A DNA stretch of 64,000 nucleotides from Ascaris suum (lineage: Eukaryota; Nematoda; Chromadorea; Rhabditida; Ascarididae), in contig CM024177.1 in the NCBI GenBank assembly GCA_013433145.1, forward strand, positions 7,590,110 to 7,654,109. Direction: 5' to 3'. This document shows positions 13,255-28,700 of this stretch, piece after piece. The notes under the pieces are model-generated. The model was not told the origin of the DNA and made no database searches. It saw nothing but the letters and a program-made list of their open reading frames with translations. Every line of letters begins with the position of its first letter. Position 1 is the stretch's first letter. The translations under genes were made by a program, and so were the position numbers.

Positions 13255-15525
13255 TATGTACTTCGCTCATCATATTTATAGAAGAATGCTACCTCCAGAG
13301 TGTCATCAGTCGAGAAATCCAAATTTATTGCCAGACAGTCACATCGAGGCGCAGTTTTCGATTTTGGTTTTGCATTAGCAGTGCAACGATGGAAAGTTGA
13401 AATATCATATCTCGCTAAACAACTGAGGAAAAGCCGATTCGAAGAAGCGGATATTGTCCGATGTCGGTTGACTCAATTCTCCATTTAGCGCATTTCCAAG
13501 TGATTGCAACGACTTCTGGATGAAGAACAGACATAATTTGACTGCTTATGCAAGCAAATTGGTATTTTCGTATAAACTCTATGCAACTTCCGAAAACATT
13601 TACATAATTTCGAAGAAATTCAAACGTATCTAAGAATGAGACGATTCAGGCAGCGATAATCACAAACCCTTGAGCTTTGTACTGCCATTCATAACTTCTG
13701 CTGTCTCCATTATTTTGATATGGTCTTCAGCGTACTTGTTGTAATCTTAAAAAGGCAAGTCACTATTATAGAAGCGAATAGCGTTCCATTCTGTTCCATT
13801 TATTCGCCGGAGAAACATATGTGATGCTCTTTTCATTTCAATGAATTTTCTGCTTTCGTTGGCTCGTTGTTATCATATTTTGCGAGACGTCTTACATGGA
13901 ATAACTATGTAGATATGTCTGTGTATGGGTGTGTGCGTGCATGTCTGTGCTGTGCGTGTGCCTCGATTGCACCTATGTGCCATTAGCGCTTAGTGTGTGT
14001 TTGCGTGCTATTTTATGAGTAACTTATCTGAAGTTTTTCCACTTTCTTCTTCGTTGAGCAATTGCGGTGCGAGAAGTGTGAGCGCCATATGGCGAAAAAC
14101 CTTCTCGCTGAGACTTGTTAGAAGGCTTCATTGAAACCTTCGTGAACTTTCCATAAGATTTTTGATTTCATAAAAACTTTTCTGTATATTTATAAAAGCG
14201 TTTAAACAGCGCTTCGACTACTTCGCAATTTCTTTTTTTTTTCAAATTCGACCATTCTTCGAGGAGTAAATAAATTTCGCTGTTTTTATATTCGATAATG
14301 AAAAGTGCTCAGTGATTTTGCTGTCAGATTTTTGCACGCATCTTTCGTTTACGATTTATTACAACGTCACAACGCTTTGCTTAGCAGCAACTGAGAAAAG
14401 CTGTGAAAGAAAATTTGATGCTCACGGCTATTCCACATTATCCAACTTCAGTTCTCTTCGAAGCTTTTTCGCTTATTCTCAACAATCTTCGTGGATTCGT
14501 AAATTAGATAATGTTATATAAAACTTGATATCGCTTATTCTCAATCCAAAAAAATTGATATTTCCTCATTCTTTATGGTATCTCATTGTCGCCTTCAGAT
14601 AGATTAATTGTTTTTGCAATAAAAATATCTTCGCTTCTTCGTCACTCTATGAGTGGCTGTAAATATATGCCTTGTTCGGCTGTCAATAAATCCGCATCTA
14701 GTTTAGCAAGAACGCAGCAAACTACATGCGATGTCCTGTGCTAAAGAAAGTACAAAGTGATTAAAGAGATGACCGTATATGCGTAAAGCAGAAGGTACAG
14801 TGCCGTGTGTATAAGGTTGTGAGCTTTCTTTGATTTTATATTGGGATTATTTGTGGTGAGGTCATCATGGAGAGCTCCTCAAATGTCAGTCAGAAGAGCC
14901 AGACATATATGCAACGCTCAGGACTTATTCGTAGATATGGAGTGACTTTAGTGCCACTGAGAAAGTCGTTACCTTTGAAGTCACCTCGCGACTGACTTGC
15001 GCATTTCATGTCTGGCACGCGTCTCTAATTTTTAATATATTTTTGCATCGAAGTCGAGAAAGCGAAAAAAGTAGAGTGTCTCTGCTTTTCTTTTTCAACT
15101 GCATCATTCATCCTTGAAGCAAATGGGCAATCGAAAAGCGTGAAGTTTGGCGGGCTCAACTCTTGATCCAGCTTCGTTTTTTAAATTCGTTTGTGTCGGA
15201 TAAGACAGTACTGTAGGCCGGCAGCTCAAATTTCCACTTTATAACCACTTGATAGTAGTTTCACCTAAACTAATGCAGCTTTTCATACTTAACAATGTCG
15301 TTGTCAGTTCGCCGGCAGGTAATTTTTGTCTGTCTTTCGAAGTTTCGCTTGGTAAACTCACTTGATAAGCCGGAACTCGTGCAAGAGAAAGTGAAAAGTA
15401 ATGCTTGTAATGTCAAACACAAAGCTATTTTTCATAGTTTTGCAACTGTCAAGCTGTTCACTGTGGTCTTCTTATCGAAATTCTGCGTAGAGTTATGAAA
15501 TTTGGATTTTGTATCCATTTGGCCA

Positions 15526-15555
15526 AAAAATCGATATATCTATATATCGATTTTT
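15526..15555. repeat. Near-perfect AT-rich palindrome
   Basis: The arm AAAAATCGATATAT (15526-15539) pairs exactly with 15542-15555 around a 2-nt centre. It is cruciform-prone. No gene context suggests a function. Confidence 0.9.
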
Positions 15556-16114
15556 ACAGCGATTATCGATTGCATTCTCTTCGAAAATTCAACCCCCAAC
15601 TCTCACTAGCTTACTCGCCGTACATATGTGGCACCTTTTATCCTCTTATCCTCGATAATCCCAGTCTGTCACATCTTCGATTTTTTTTCTGAATGCGTTG
15701 TGAGCTAATTCGTTCGTTCACTTTGAACGCATGTTAAAATGCCACGTTTCGCCGCATCGAGCCTAACTTCTATTATTATTTCATTGCGGAACAATGCTTC
15801 CCACAAGCATACATAGAATGCATTCTGCTGAAAATCTATTCAAAGGTTCATTCATTTAGGAAAATATTCCTTCGTATATTGTGCAAAGGTGTAACAATAT
15901 AGCGTTTTTATTATACCTGGCAATTGGAAGCTATTAGATGGGCATTTGAACAAATAAACCCCCACAGTCATAGAATTTGGTGCATGAAAAGGGCCAGTGA
16001 CTATGACAATGATCCAAAAGCGTCTTTACTTGGTCGAGTTATCCTACTAGCCGCACCGCTTGAATCACTATAAACGAATCACGCTGAAATTTAACGAGTG
16101 CAAAGCTCGATCAC

Positions 16115-16142
16115 AAGCGAAGTGCATTGTACCACTTCGCTT
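16115..16142. repeat. 10-bp inverted repeat, 8-nt loop
   Basis: AAGCGAAGTG at 16115-16124 is the exact reverse complement of 16133-16142. It is an isolated stem-loop with no associated gene. Confidence 0.85.
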
Positions 16143-19100
16143 TTGGAGTTTTCTCATCGATGACAATGTCTGAGAGAGAGAGAATATTTGCTTAAAAAGC
16201 TGCAGGTCAGCTATATGACTTGTTTGCGAGCTTTTTAAACGTGAAATGTTCATATGCTTATTTCTTTATTTGTTTATTCATTTATTTCTTCTTTTGTTCA
16301 ATTATTTTCCCTACCTAATCACTCATCATCTTTGTCTGAGTTTTTTTTTATTCATTAATAGTTTATTCACTAACTTATTTATTTTTATTTATTCATTAAA
16401 ATAGTTTGAAAGCAATTTACAATTATACTGATTGGAAACGGAAATCACTTGTCATTATACCTTTAACATTTGCATATTGATAAATTGCCAACGCGATGCT
16501 CAGAAAGACAAGTGAAATGCGCACTAGGTTAGGTATAAATAGATGAAATAAAGACGACTTCACTATCGATGCTTGAAGTCGATTTCACACTTCACATATT
16601 TGCGATACGAAAAATTGGCGACACTTTAGTCAATATGCGATGAACGAATACTCGATGAGGTTTGAATAGCCTCCCATCGTATTATTTACGTCAACATTCA
16701 AAGATAACAACATCACACCGACAATGTCACGAGTCCTTCTGCAATTTTCGTATCGCTTCATATAGCGAAAGACATGTTCCCTTAAAAAAGTATATGAAAA
16801 AACTAATTAAATGACCAAAAACGCTCGTTTAAAGAATGCTCATTGTCCACTCTAGACGAGGTTGACACCCCTAACGGTATACGACGAGCTAATTAGTGGG
16901 CGATAATTCAGTTTTCGACGAGCACAATCAGCATCCAGTTTTTTGAGGATTATAATATCGCTTAGTGAAAATAAACCGGTCATAATTGTGCTTTCGAGGA
17001 AACATTTGTTCTGGATGTTCCGGATGTTCTGGATGGTGGTAATATCTACATCTCATGCAATCTTTGTGGCGATTATAAATTCATTAACGTTTAAAAGTTT
17101 CTGCCTAATATTGTGGAGATCAACTTGAAGAGCATTAATTATTCAGCGGTTCCACTTGTAGACAAGGCTATAGCTACGAAACATTTAGGCACTTTACTCT
17201 TGTAAGCTTACGTCATATGAAGTCTTAATAAGCGCTTTTTCGGCTGATTTCGCGTAATGCTGAAGATTTTACTTGCAGGTATGCGCCGAAAGTCGACGCA
17301 CCTAGACGGTACGTTTTCTTTATTTCGTCGTTTCATTTCAAGGTTGCTTCGCAACTTGTTTTTCTTTCAGAAGCTGCTATTGACCGATTACCGAATTCTG
17401 ATCAATTGCCTGGCTGCTTGCGGTTTTGTGGCTTCGCTTCTCTGTCTGTTTTAAAGCCTCCTGTCATTTGCGCCATGCAAAAAGATAGACACCTGTCAAA
17501 ATCGAGAAATTCACTCGTTACATAAAAAGACTTTCAGAAGTAGAACGATTCCAAAGACAACTCTTGTGTATTCTTCAATGTATGTAAAATATCGCTATTC
17601 ATATGCGAGAAAGAGCGATCAAATTTCATTCATACGCAAAAATTAGTTTGCTTTTTCCTCTTTGCACATATCCTGTTTGCTTTTGCACTCACATTTTTTC
17701 TGTTTTTTTTTCTCCTCTTTTGTTCAAACGTGAGTGTTGTTGCGTTTGGTTGCGAGTAAAATGTTTTATGAGAATTGAGTGAAAAATTTTTAGGAAGCCT
17801 CTGCGCTGAGAACTTTTTCAACTTATCGATCAGCGCATAATTGCCGGAGAAAACAAAGAAAGATGGAATTTTCATTCGAAGATGCACTAGGGAAAACGTC
17901 ACCTCATTGTTACGCATCCTCTGGTGTCCTCTACTGTAAGAAAGTGTTCTAGAACTAAGAGAGCTTCTAGTTTAGCCTTTTCTTAGCGGTTTTCGGAATC
18001 AATTTAATGACATGGAAAGTTCTTCACTCTACAGATGTTTTACGCATCAACAGCTAGAGAGATTTCGTATTTGAAAGTTTATGCCTACGAAAGTTTTCAA
18101 ATGATGAACGGAGGATTGTGTATATCAAAAAATTCAACACAAAAACAAATGTTTCAGCAAAATGGCATGGTGACTCATATTTTATGATCTGAGAGGCTCT
18201 TTGCATAACGTGTTTTATCGATCACCAAAAAATGCCAGATGTTTGTGGTCCCTTTATGGGGTTTTTTTGCCTCAGGCCTGATGAAGTTCTCCGAAGATAT
18301 TCGGGAAAGACTGAATTCTGCTCGAGCATCATTCACTCGAGATTTTTGAATTTGACAGCATATCAACGGTCTATGACGATGTCGGTTTTCTATAGTATTC
18401 AATCATATCAAATCACTTCCCAATTTATCCCTTTTCTGATATGGATTTCGGTTATATATATTGGGTTGATGTTCGTATGCCGAATAATTTCGAACTACGT
18501 CAGATATATTGCAAAGTTCATTCATCAAAACAATTCACTTTAAACGTCTCGTTCTTTACGCTTTTTGCAGAAATTCTTTGTGCTAATCTAGCGCTAAGTA
18601 GTGCATATTTTGCTTCATCTTTTCAACGACATACTGTTCAGAATTCTTTTAATGAGTGCAAAATTGAATTTTTATCGCTTACAATTACTTTCTAATCGGC
18701 TGATTGCATTTTCTTTTCTTATTATGGAATTATGCATGGTTTTATATGAATTACATGCATGTTGCGCGGCTAATTTGTTTCGATCTACACACTTCTCCTG
18801 TTCTTAGGTGCTGAATGTCTCTTTGACGCGGCTCTAGCTTTGAAGACGTCTTAATCTGCAATGCTGCTCAGCTCATGCTGAAATACTTTGTGCATGTTTT
18901 CCCCATTTCGGGACGTTGAAGTAAACCAATAAAATGAATAAAATAAACTTCGGATTGATCGCTCAATAGACTGGCTCATTAATATTTTTCCCGTCCATTC
19001 ACGCAAGTATTGCTGATGATCCTGTTCACCAATTTTTTGCTCTCCCTCTGCCTGAATGTTGCAAATCCAGGTTCAATTCACTCGATCATCGTATGAAATT

Positions 19101-22100
19101 TGTGAGACAGATTCATAAATTCTTTTGGGCGACAATTTAAAAAAAAAACGCTCTCACATCTACCGACGCCGCTTCTTCGCACCGTTCAAAATTGTTATGT
19201 AATACGGGTGTACCTGATTCGATTCATTTAGCTGAAAATATGTAACACAACGCCGCCATCACCAAATGAAGTCCGCAGACATCTCGTGGACTTCCGTTTA
19301 GAAACTACTCTTCATAGCTGTTCACCGTACTCATGCGAAACGGCAGTGAATTTTTTCGTCTCCATTTGCTTCTTTTGTTTCAACTCTTGTCAAAACATAC
19401 TACTGTCTTAATTCTAAGAAATAGTGCAATGAATACGGGAGATTTTCAAAACTGCGGTGGGGATCAGCAAACAGCAGGATATCAGAAAGAGCCCTCGATG
19501 GAGGTCCGAGCAAAAAGTTCGATGAGGAAAAGTGATAGGCTCGATTCCCCGCCCAATACGTCAAATTACTAATGTTCGCTGAGTTAATTTTGGTTTCTAC
19601 ATGATAATGGATCGAAGAAACATTTTGTTCGATTTTGATGCAATCGGTTTGACAAAAAATATGTCTTATTTATCACGGAATGAGGAGTCATGCTTTCACG
19701 CGCACATAAAGACGTCTTCCGTGTCCACATGGACCTGTAACATACTCCGCAAACCTCCTACTGCAGAAGGAGACGCATAAGATGTATGCGTTTTCTGTTT
19801 TTAAGCCCTTAAAGCATGGAATGGCAGCTGGCCTGCACTCGCTGCCTATTTTTCATTCTTTGACCAGTAAGGGTGATTCAGAAAAGGCGCCTATTTGTTT
19901 TTACTTTGTTCTGAAGTCCAGCCCTTTCATTGCATTTTTTTGAGAGAGAGAGAGGCGGGGAAATAAGCGGTGCGAAAAGAGGGCGAGATCATCTGATAGC
20001 AAATTCGGTCGTATCAGAATCCTTCAACAAGAACTGTAATGGACTGTAATGGTTCTCCATATAAATTTTGCGATTTTCCTGAAACTTTATTTCAACTCTC
20101 AAAGTTTTTTCGCACAAGAAGCATAGAAAAACTCTTTTTTCCTTCTTTTTGCTGCTTGACTGAGGCTAAAATTTTCTCTCACCTTGGAAATCGCATAGTT
20201 TCGGAATGAGAAAGGACCTATAAGTGAATCTTCTAAAACAATAAAGATCTCTTTGTTATCACAGGAAGGCGTCCATTGATCCGGACATTTCCTACAGGAA
20301 ACACTATTCAATTTGTAACACTATATTATGCGCTCTATAGGCATTTATTTAAGTGAATGATATTTAAGCATCGCATTAACGATGAGTCCTCACCAAACAA
20401 TTATAAAGGTGATATTTTTTTAGCTGCATAAAGTATCAAATTCAACATTTGTGTACTTAGCAAAATTTTATTTAGTTACCACTGATAACGCTTTACCTGA
20501 ACGGAAATTTGTTAGTGAGCTGAATAATGACGTACGGATTTTAAATAGCAATGTAAGAGTGTAAGCGTTTTTCCTTGAATAGTTTTAAGAAAGCCACTTA
20601 CGCATCATCGCATTAGGAACCAAAAGGAAGGCAGCAAACGATGAGAGCGAAAATAAAATCGAAATTTTGATTTAGTGAAACGATTTCATAAAACGTTTCC
20701 ATTCGGCGTAGATTTCTCATAGATGATGTGTTGAATTAGAAGTGTACACTTGCTGACTTATTTTATTGATAGTATTTGTTTTTATTACATTTATTCAGAA
20801 TTACAGAAGAACTACATCAATACAGTGCGGTAGAAAATCACAGTCGTATGTAACGTTCAATGGATAGCTTGATGAGAGGCGACCGAAAAATGAAATACGA
20901 AAGGAACAACAGCGGTAGAAGAGTTCAAATATAGCGAGGAAAATTATAATTGAGGAAATTGAAGAAACGAAGAGATAAGTATACGGTGCACAGCAGTGGC
21001 GCAAACACTGATCGTTACGAAGAAACTGGGTAAAGAAGAAATGAAAATCTTTTTCTATTCGATGAGTGGTGCCGTCAAAATTACGTTTTTTTTTTCAAAA
21101 CAGCGGTGTTGTGAAATTGCGGTAACCGCAAACCAGTTCATACTCATTCCACCAAGACATTAATATTTCGACAGTACATTATCAGTAAATCCAACAAGAT
21201 TGCGATCTGTAAGCTTGAAACAGTTTGCTGTACTATTTGGAGCACTTTGACCACACTTATCAGACAGTGCTCAACATATCACTCCGTAAACCAGCTGGGC
21301 AGGTCAAGTTCCATCGGTTCGGGTTTTAATCTCAAATAGCAGGGACCATAGTCAGGAAGCCGAAAACCCACAAATGGTCGCTACCGGAAAGTGGGGGGTT
21401 TTTGATCGATTCCGACTTTGTCTATCAAATTTAAGTTGTTACTAAAATGTGAGAAAAGCAAATATACTAAATTTCTTGTTCGTATTATCCTGTCACTGAG
21501 CAATGAAATATGGGAAAAAGTGCCAATTATTTGAACGAATTTGCTGTAGAAGACCTGTTTTTTGCTATCCAAATGAACGCCGGATCGGTATAAAATGCCG
21601 ATAATTTTTCTCCCACTCGTTAAATATTAGTAATCGAAAGTGATGGATAAATTAAGAAATAGTTTCGAAATTGTGTCGATTTATCGTCCTTTGGTATGAA
21701 TTACACTTCATTAATTTCTTGACACTCGCTCCACTAATCTTCGTGTTGAAGTTTCCCAAGAAAAGGCAAAGAGAAGCAGATAAAATACGCGGCACCAATG
21801 AATTATGAGAATGCAGGTTCGCCTAAAAAATTTCTGAAAATCGAACGTATGCTATTGGAGAATATGAATATTTCAAAACAGTTTGCATTGCAGACAATTA
21901 TATTCCAATGGATCAAAAATTCTTAGATAACTCGAAGAGATTGTGGCAAATGTTGCGTCTCACAAAGAAGTTTATTACAAGAGAGTTGAAACTTTGAGTG
22001 GAATTCGTTCCCATTGAAATCGTATATTACTCGAACGGTTAATGGCTTACAATTATTAATACAAGCAAGCTGTCTATTTTTAAAAAAAAATGAAATCAAC

Positions 22101-25100
22101 CTTTCAACGAACAAATATTATTGAGCCCATGCGAATATAATTTGCTTTTATTAAAATGTCGTTTGATACGCTTTGCAATATTTTAATACTTTGTTCGTAT
22201 GTCTAAATCATTCCCTCACAACAATTCGCAAGTTGCATTGCTTGCTCATGCGATCGTTGATTTCATCTGAAGGCACTCATCCTCATACTAAATCACTCTA
22301 TCTTTTGCGTTCTTTCCTTAGAGTAAGCAGTAATAGCAATATTATTCGTCGAAAAACCTTAAAATACTGCTATTACAGCGAACGAGAGGGAACTAAAGCA
22401 AAGTAGAGCAAATATGAAAGAGCATTCCAGTAAATAAAATGTGGAAGAATCAGTGCCATGATACACAATGTGTGATAAGTAAAGGTGTAAGATGTTATGC
22501 ATGTATAACGTAGGTGAGGCATGAAAAAATTAGTCAAATGAGCTCCGATCTCAGGTGGCCATTTCAGATCATGGAATAATTCAAATCAACTGTATTATGC
22601 AAATCAAAATGCCACATGCAAAATTATCCTGAAACGTTATTCATTAGATGCTTCAATTCAACGCTGATTTATTCATCGAATTCTTAATCAATTAGCGAGC
22701 GCGATCTAGCTTTGTCTCATTTACATGCCTAACACGCTTATTGCCGTTCTTCCATTTCAAGCGTATCTTCTATGCGCTTCTCAGTGTATTCGTAGCACGA
22801 TGATGATCCCTTTGTTGATGTGTTGTATAATTTATATGAGTGTGAGCCTTAACTTTTATCAGTTCTTGTTACGATAGAGAATTGTTATGAAGATCTAAAA
22901 CTTCCTTCTTTGCAATGAGAATCATGAGATTTAATAATTTGCTTTAATCGTGGATTAGGTACTGTCGCACAAGATAGTTCAAGTACGACTTCCAAATAGG
23001 AAACTTCTTTTGACGTCTCTTCAAGCGCTTTTCTTTATCTCCGTTTTTAATTAGCCTTCAAGCTGGAACGTTGTAGGCAAATCCTAACAAAACAGTCGTT
23101 GAGGCTTGTAAAATATTTCTGTTCCGGCATAAAAAGCGTTCGCAATCATTTATTTGCGAGAAGCCAAAGATGTCAAAAATCTCAGAGTTGTTAAGAAGTC
23201 AAGAATGGTGAGTATTTCGAATGTGCCGCTGAAATACGGAAGATTTAGAGGAGAAACCACATAATGACCGCTGTTAGAAAAATTGTTCGAAACATCCACA
23301 AGCGAAAAGTATAAAGTTCTTTTTCCAACTTCTTTCTTCCTTTCTTCAAGGATAAAGAAAGAAATTATTTTTTCACTTCTTTCATCATTCTTTTTCTATT
23401 TTTTGCCATCTTAGCGAAGCTAATCAAAATGCAAAATTTTTCACGAGAAAACTCACGTTAAATTCTGCGAAGCTTGTGAGATAACTGAAATAACGAATTC
23501 ATCAAGTGAACGCTGTCATGATTATAGTACTGTTTATAATCAAAGTTTCTATACTTTTCAGCTATCTTTGCGCGTTTATAATACAGTATGAAATTTGCGA
23601 CGATTATCGCTACACAGTCGGTTGCATCTCCTATTCTATTATTAAATATTCACACTTCTGTTTAATCTTATTGAAATAAGTGACTATAATTGGCGTAATT
23701 TATTCTGTAAAATTGTCTAATTTCTTTCCAAATAAACGCTGCAGAAGTCATATAACAATATCAGTATTAATAGCTGAACAGCGGCGCGCTTTGTTCACAT
23801 CTTGTGATGATAGTTTTTTGCTTGCTTTCTAGTCACTTAAATCGACAACATTTGAGGCTTGAATCCCCGGTATTGAATGAACGCAAGATTCGATAAAACG
23901 ATTCGAATCACTCTGCAGAGGTTCATCGAGCGGAATGCACATCAATTTTAGATGCATTTCGCTCAATCATGCTTTTACCTTACATCTTCACTACCATTTC
24001 CTTAAGCCCTAGATCAGCGTTCCACTAAAAATCAATGCATCGAAAGCTGTTAAATTAATGCTTCGAAAATTTCACTACCTCCATTAAGTTTAACGATGTT
24101 ATTGTTAGTTATGTACTGATGGAAGGGCGTTTGCTTTGAATAGTGAAAAGAAAAACTAATAGTGTAATAGCTTCCTGTTACCCTCGAGGTAATTCACCCA
24201 TAGCTGTTTCTTACTGTGCTAGGAGAGGAGTTATATTGCCCCCAAAAAAATTTGTTCAAGTGAGATTGCGATTGATGCGTTTTCTCAACATCTATTCATA
24301 ATATGTGCAGTCGAAAAGTCAAGGTACAGCGTCGAGTCTTTTCCGACTTCGCACCTTTCGTTTTTTTCTCATTCTCAAGGCGCTGTGTGGTCTCAATTTT
24401 AGTCACTTTTGTGACATTTTCATCGACAGCGTCGTAGCATACCTAAAATGCTATCGTCATATGAGCTCTAATGGAAATGGAGTTAGATCCCATTGCAACT
24501 TCACATATCACAGGTTAATTGCATAAATTAACAATATGATTGTCGTGTTTTGCTCATAAAATTCTGCCATTATTCGCGTATTGAGCTACAGTTATTCCAA
24601 ATCTGCTTGAGCGAGGAGTGGAAACTTTTTCTTGAGCTACAGTTAACGAATCTTTTACAGCCGTGTGCAATTCCAAGATGCATGAACAAGGTGATGTCTG
24701 TGCGTCTGTATACATGTGACGGCCTACTTCTCCGAAAGTTAGTTAAAGTTGAAGTTTTGATATTTGATCGATAGGACATATTTCATGAGATGATCTGCTC
24801 CACCTAGTGTATAGTCGGCATTTTCAGTAGTAGCAGTGAGTGCTTAAAGATGGCCGAAATTCTGCAAAAATTTGAACCTGTTTTGGCTGCAACAAGTATC
24901 GGATCACGAAACGATCAGAGTTGCATTTGAATGCAAATGGGAAAGTGAACGTGAAACACTAGTTCGATTTGGACCTCTGCACTTTCGCTCTTCAGGCGAA
25001 ATACATCGTGCAATGCTAGCAAATAATGAAGCATTGCGTAATGCGTTAATATCTTATTCAAACCGATTGCGTGTATAGATTTCCATGAAAGTTTTATGAC

Positions 25101-25774
25101 TGCGCGGTGCAGTCCGATCGGTGCAAGATAGGACACAACCCGCCGTAAAATACCTGCAAATTTTTGTTCGTCTCTGAATTTTTACGATTTCCTCAGAGGA
25201 CGAGAGAGATTCTTTGAAAACCCTACACGTTATGTAGATTGTATATGCCAAATTCCTCAGTTTATCTGAGTTAAATCTATTGGGTAAATTGGCGGACAAA
25301 CATACACAATTGCATATGCCCAGACTGTGGCTTTGCGGATGATAATTTGCAGACTTCCTTAGAAATATACCATGTTGAAAAAGTTTGCAGCATTAAGATA
25401 CAACTGTAGCTTTGCGTTTGTCATGTTGTTTGCTAGCAATTCACGAAATTGGTGGGCTAATTCAAAATGTGCAAGCCACACAGCTCCTTTGGCGATCGCC
25501 ATCATTGCCATAGGGTTGCATGCATTATGGAAAGGCTATTTTAGCTTTCCTGTATGTTTGCTTTTTTTCCTATGCATGCATGTCGGCACAGTACGTACTT
25601 GGGAAATCTCCATGACAGAATTGTGCTAAGCCTTAAAGCTGGAGCATGATTTGGCTCATCAATTTCACCTTTAGGTATCAGAAATAGCTGAACGTTTTTA
25701 AGCCAATGCTGGAAATGATATATATGAAAAAGGGGAGAACAGATTTTTTTTGAATTGTTTTTGCTTCGTTTCAG

Positions 25775-28700
25775 GTGGTATAGGAATGGATGACCGCATA
25801 GTATTGAACGTTGGCGGTATCCGACATGAAACCTACCAGGCGACGCTGAAAAAGATTCCAGCCACACGGCTATCTCGGCTTACACCAGCGCTTGCCAACT
25901 TCGATCCACTCCTTAACGAGTATTTCTTTGATCGTCATCCTGGCGTTTTCGCACAGGTTAGTTCGATCTTCAGTTTCGTTTTTTCCAACGCCTGTCTAAT
26001 GTGCATAGGATGATAGATTCTAAATGACTGGATCATCAGAAGTGAATCGTTGTTTAATTGATTGATTAATTGACTAATTAATCAATTACTTAGTCGTCAG
26101 AATTGATTCGTTTAATATACTTGTTTTCAATAAATCCACTTGAGTCACATTACCTGCACGCCACCACTTGCACAGGTCTTCACAGTTCTTTTCCATTTTA
26201 TTATTGATTTATGAGCATATGATTTATGCCTCACGTCAAATTATTCTCGATGCTGTTCAAAGAGGTGCTTGAGTGGCGAATAGATGGCACTCCATATTTC
26301 AATTCTTAACACAAACTCGGTAATACTTTTTTTAATACTACTTTTAGATACTGATCCTCGTATAGGCTGATGTGAAAACACCGTTATTCATCACGAGAGA
26401 AAAGATTACTTCAGAAATGAAAAACTCGTTGTTCTTATGATAGTATTTCTTCAACCTTACCACTGCTGATTTTGCTTAACACATTTGCTCACTAAGGTGG
26501 GCATTTATACGAGTTAAACGCACAGGTACCGAATAAGAAATCCTCATGTACCTTTCAATTAATTACATTTGACAGAGCATCGAGAATAAACCAATATTGC
26601 TCAGAATTTCTTGTTGAAAGGACTAAGTGCTTTCAAGGGAAAAAAGAAGTGCTTGCATAATGGATAAAAGCTGTCACTGCGATAATGATGGTTCGCGTTT
26701 CAAGCCGCGGTTGCTCAATCGCAGAAGGCTTTTATCTTTTTCATGCTCACCAAGATCAATGCTATCCGTGATCAATTGTTCTGTGTTGATGGGAAATTCT
26801 GTATTTTGTAATGCGCAAAGCATTTCCCTAGCGCACAGAAAAATGACGCAAAACAACTTTTGGCACCATATGAAGCCAAGACGGTTCGAAGTCCTCAAAA
26901 TCCAATCAACGCCGCTCACTCATTCGTATCCGGCCTGAAGGATATGATATGAAAATTAAGATCGCGGTGATTTTTTGAACATAGAAATTAACATAGGTGA
27001 AAAAATCCATTCAACTGAATTGTTACTGTGTTTTCCTTAAAATGACTGCAAGTTGGTAGATCTGCTCATCTGCAATATTTCGCAATAGTCACTTACACAC
27101 ATAAATCAGGTGCTGTTACATAAATAAATCAGTGTTGATTTGCTGCGTTGAGAAGCGTTTTTTGTTGCAACATTCGTCCGGTATATCCATCAGTTCTAAA
27201 GTACAGGATGTAGAAATCAAAGGATAGAGGTTCTATCACAAACGAACCTGAGCCAATGAAATTTCCTTATCTTTAGGAAAGCGCCACTTTACGTTGGAGA
27301 AAAACGTTTATTGTTGATGAAAGTAGACGTTTCAATCTGTCTATATTACGGTTGTTATTTGCAGGTGCTTAACTATTATAGGACAGGCAAGCTGCACTAC
27401 CCAACCGATGTTTGTGGTCCACTCTTTGAAGAAGAGCTCGAATATTGGGGACTAGATGCAAATCAGGTGGAGCCTTGTTGTTGGATGACCTATACACAAC
27501 ACAGGTATAAATAATTCCTCCGCATAAAGTGCGTGCAATAATCATCACTGTTGATGTCATAAAACATATAAACAACGTCGTTTTTTGTTTCCTAATAATC
27601 TTTTACGACATTATTATGCTCTATTACGGTATTACGGTATATTTCGATAATCCACAATACTCTGCAAACGCTGTTCGTAGATTTCAAGTCAGAAATTGAA
27701 CAAGGAATTCAGTAGTTCCTGAGTATGTATTTGTCTGCCGCTATATGCCTACAGTTTTCCTCGTATCGATATAGCTGATATGGCACAATGAAACGTTCCA
27801 GCTACATCAATAGTCCAATTTAGATAAGTTGAATCCGTCAGGCCTTAGCCTCAATTTATATGCATTTCGTAGCTGATTTATGGCGTTTCCGATAATTCTG
27901 CCTGACTCTACAATACTCCTCTGAATTTCTACTTCAGTTAACAAGTAGAGCATTTTTCATGGGTGGATTTTTTTTTTCATACGCTATTAGTCGTTGCTAA
28001 TGAACGAAAGTCACATGACAAAAGACCATAGGAAATAGGATTTTAGATCAGAGAAAATATGTGGGCTTGGTAATTAACTGTTCTTATTATTTTATTTCAT
28101 ACTGCATAAATAGTAAATATCAAAAAAAAACAGTAGACATAGCATAATCAAATTCAGTTATACATTAATAGTAAATAAATATCATAAATGTTCCTAAATA
28201 GTTAAAATGCTGAAACGCCTCAGAGAGCCACATGATATGAATCCTTTGAGTTTCTTCGATTACGCCGATCGTATATGTCCGCTTATTCGATGTATCCTCT
28301 TGCCATAAAATTTCGGTGTCATTTTGTCACGAGTATCCTTTTGTCATAAGATTTCGGCACAAGAAACATTGGAAGAAAAGTTGCGAGACTCGATAACTGC
28401 TCCACCTTTATGAACAATATGACCTTACATGTTGATTCATCAGCTTCAGAATGACGAACTATCTTCATATCTCCAGCAATTTGCATGTATTTTACTATGC
28501 ACTGAACAATCTCCCAAGCACGAGAAATGAGTCCTTCTTAGTGCGTTTGCATTAACGCAAAGATCACTGAAAATATTGAGACATTATTGGTACCTTTCAT
28601 TCTCTTGGTGATGAAAATTGCTTCATATGATGATCACGGTTGCAAAAATTCACGTCATGCCTGTTTCGCTACTGCATTTTCTCACCTACTCACTGAATAC

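Larger units (their letters stand above)
6591..25774. other. Long gene-poor stretch upstream of the potassium channel
   Basis: About 19 kb of AT-rich DNA with only short random-looking frames. Apart from the repeats and the unknown open stretch listed separately, I recognise no exon, RNA gene or intact transposon. It could include 5' non-coding exons or regulatory DNA of the downstream potassium-channel gene, since neuronal ion-channel genes often have large upstream regions. No specific element can be named from sequence alone. Confidence 0.5.

Noticed and set aside
25372..25629. 85-codon ORF with hydrophobic stretches just upstream of Kv exon 1
   Set aside because: No splice link to exon 1 in phase and no resemblance to Shaw N-termini.
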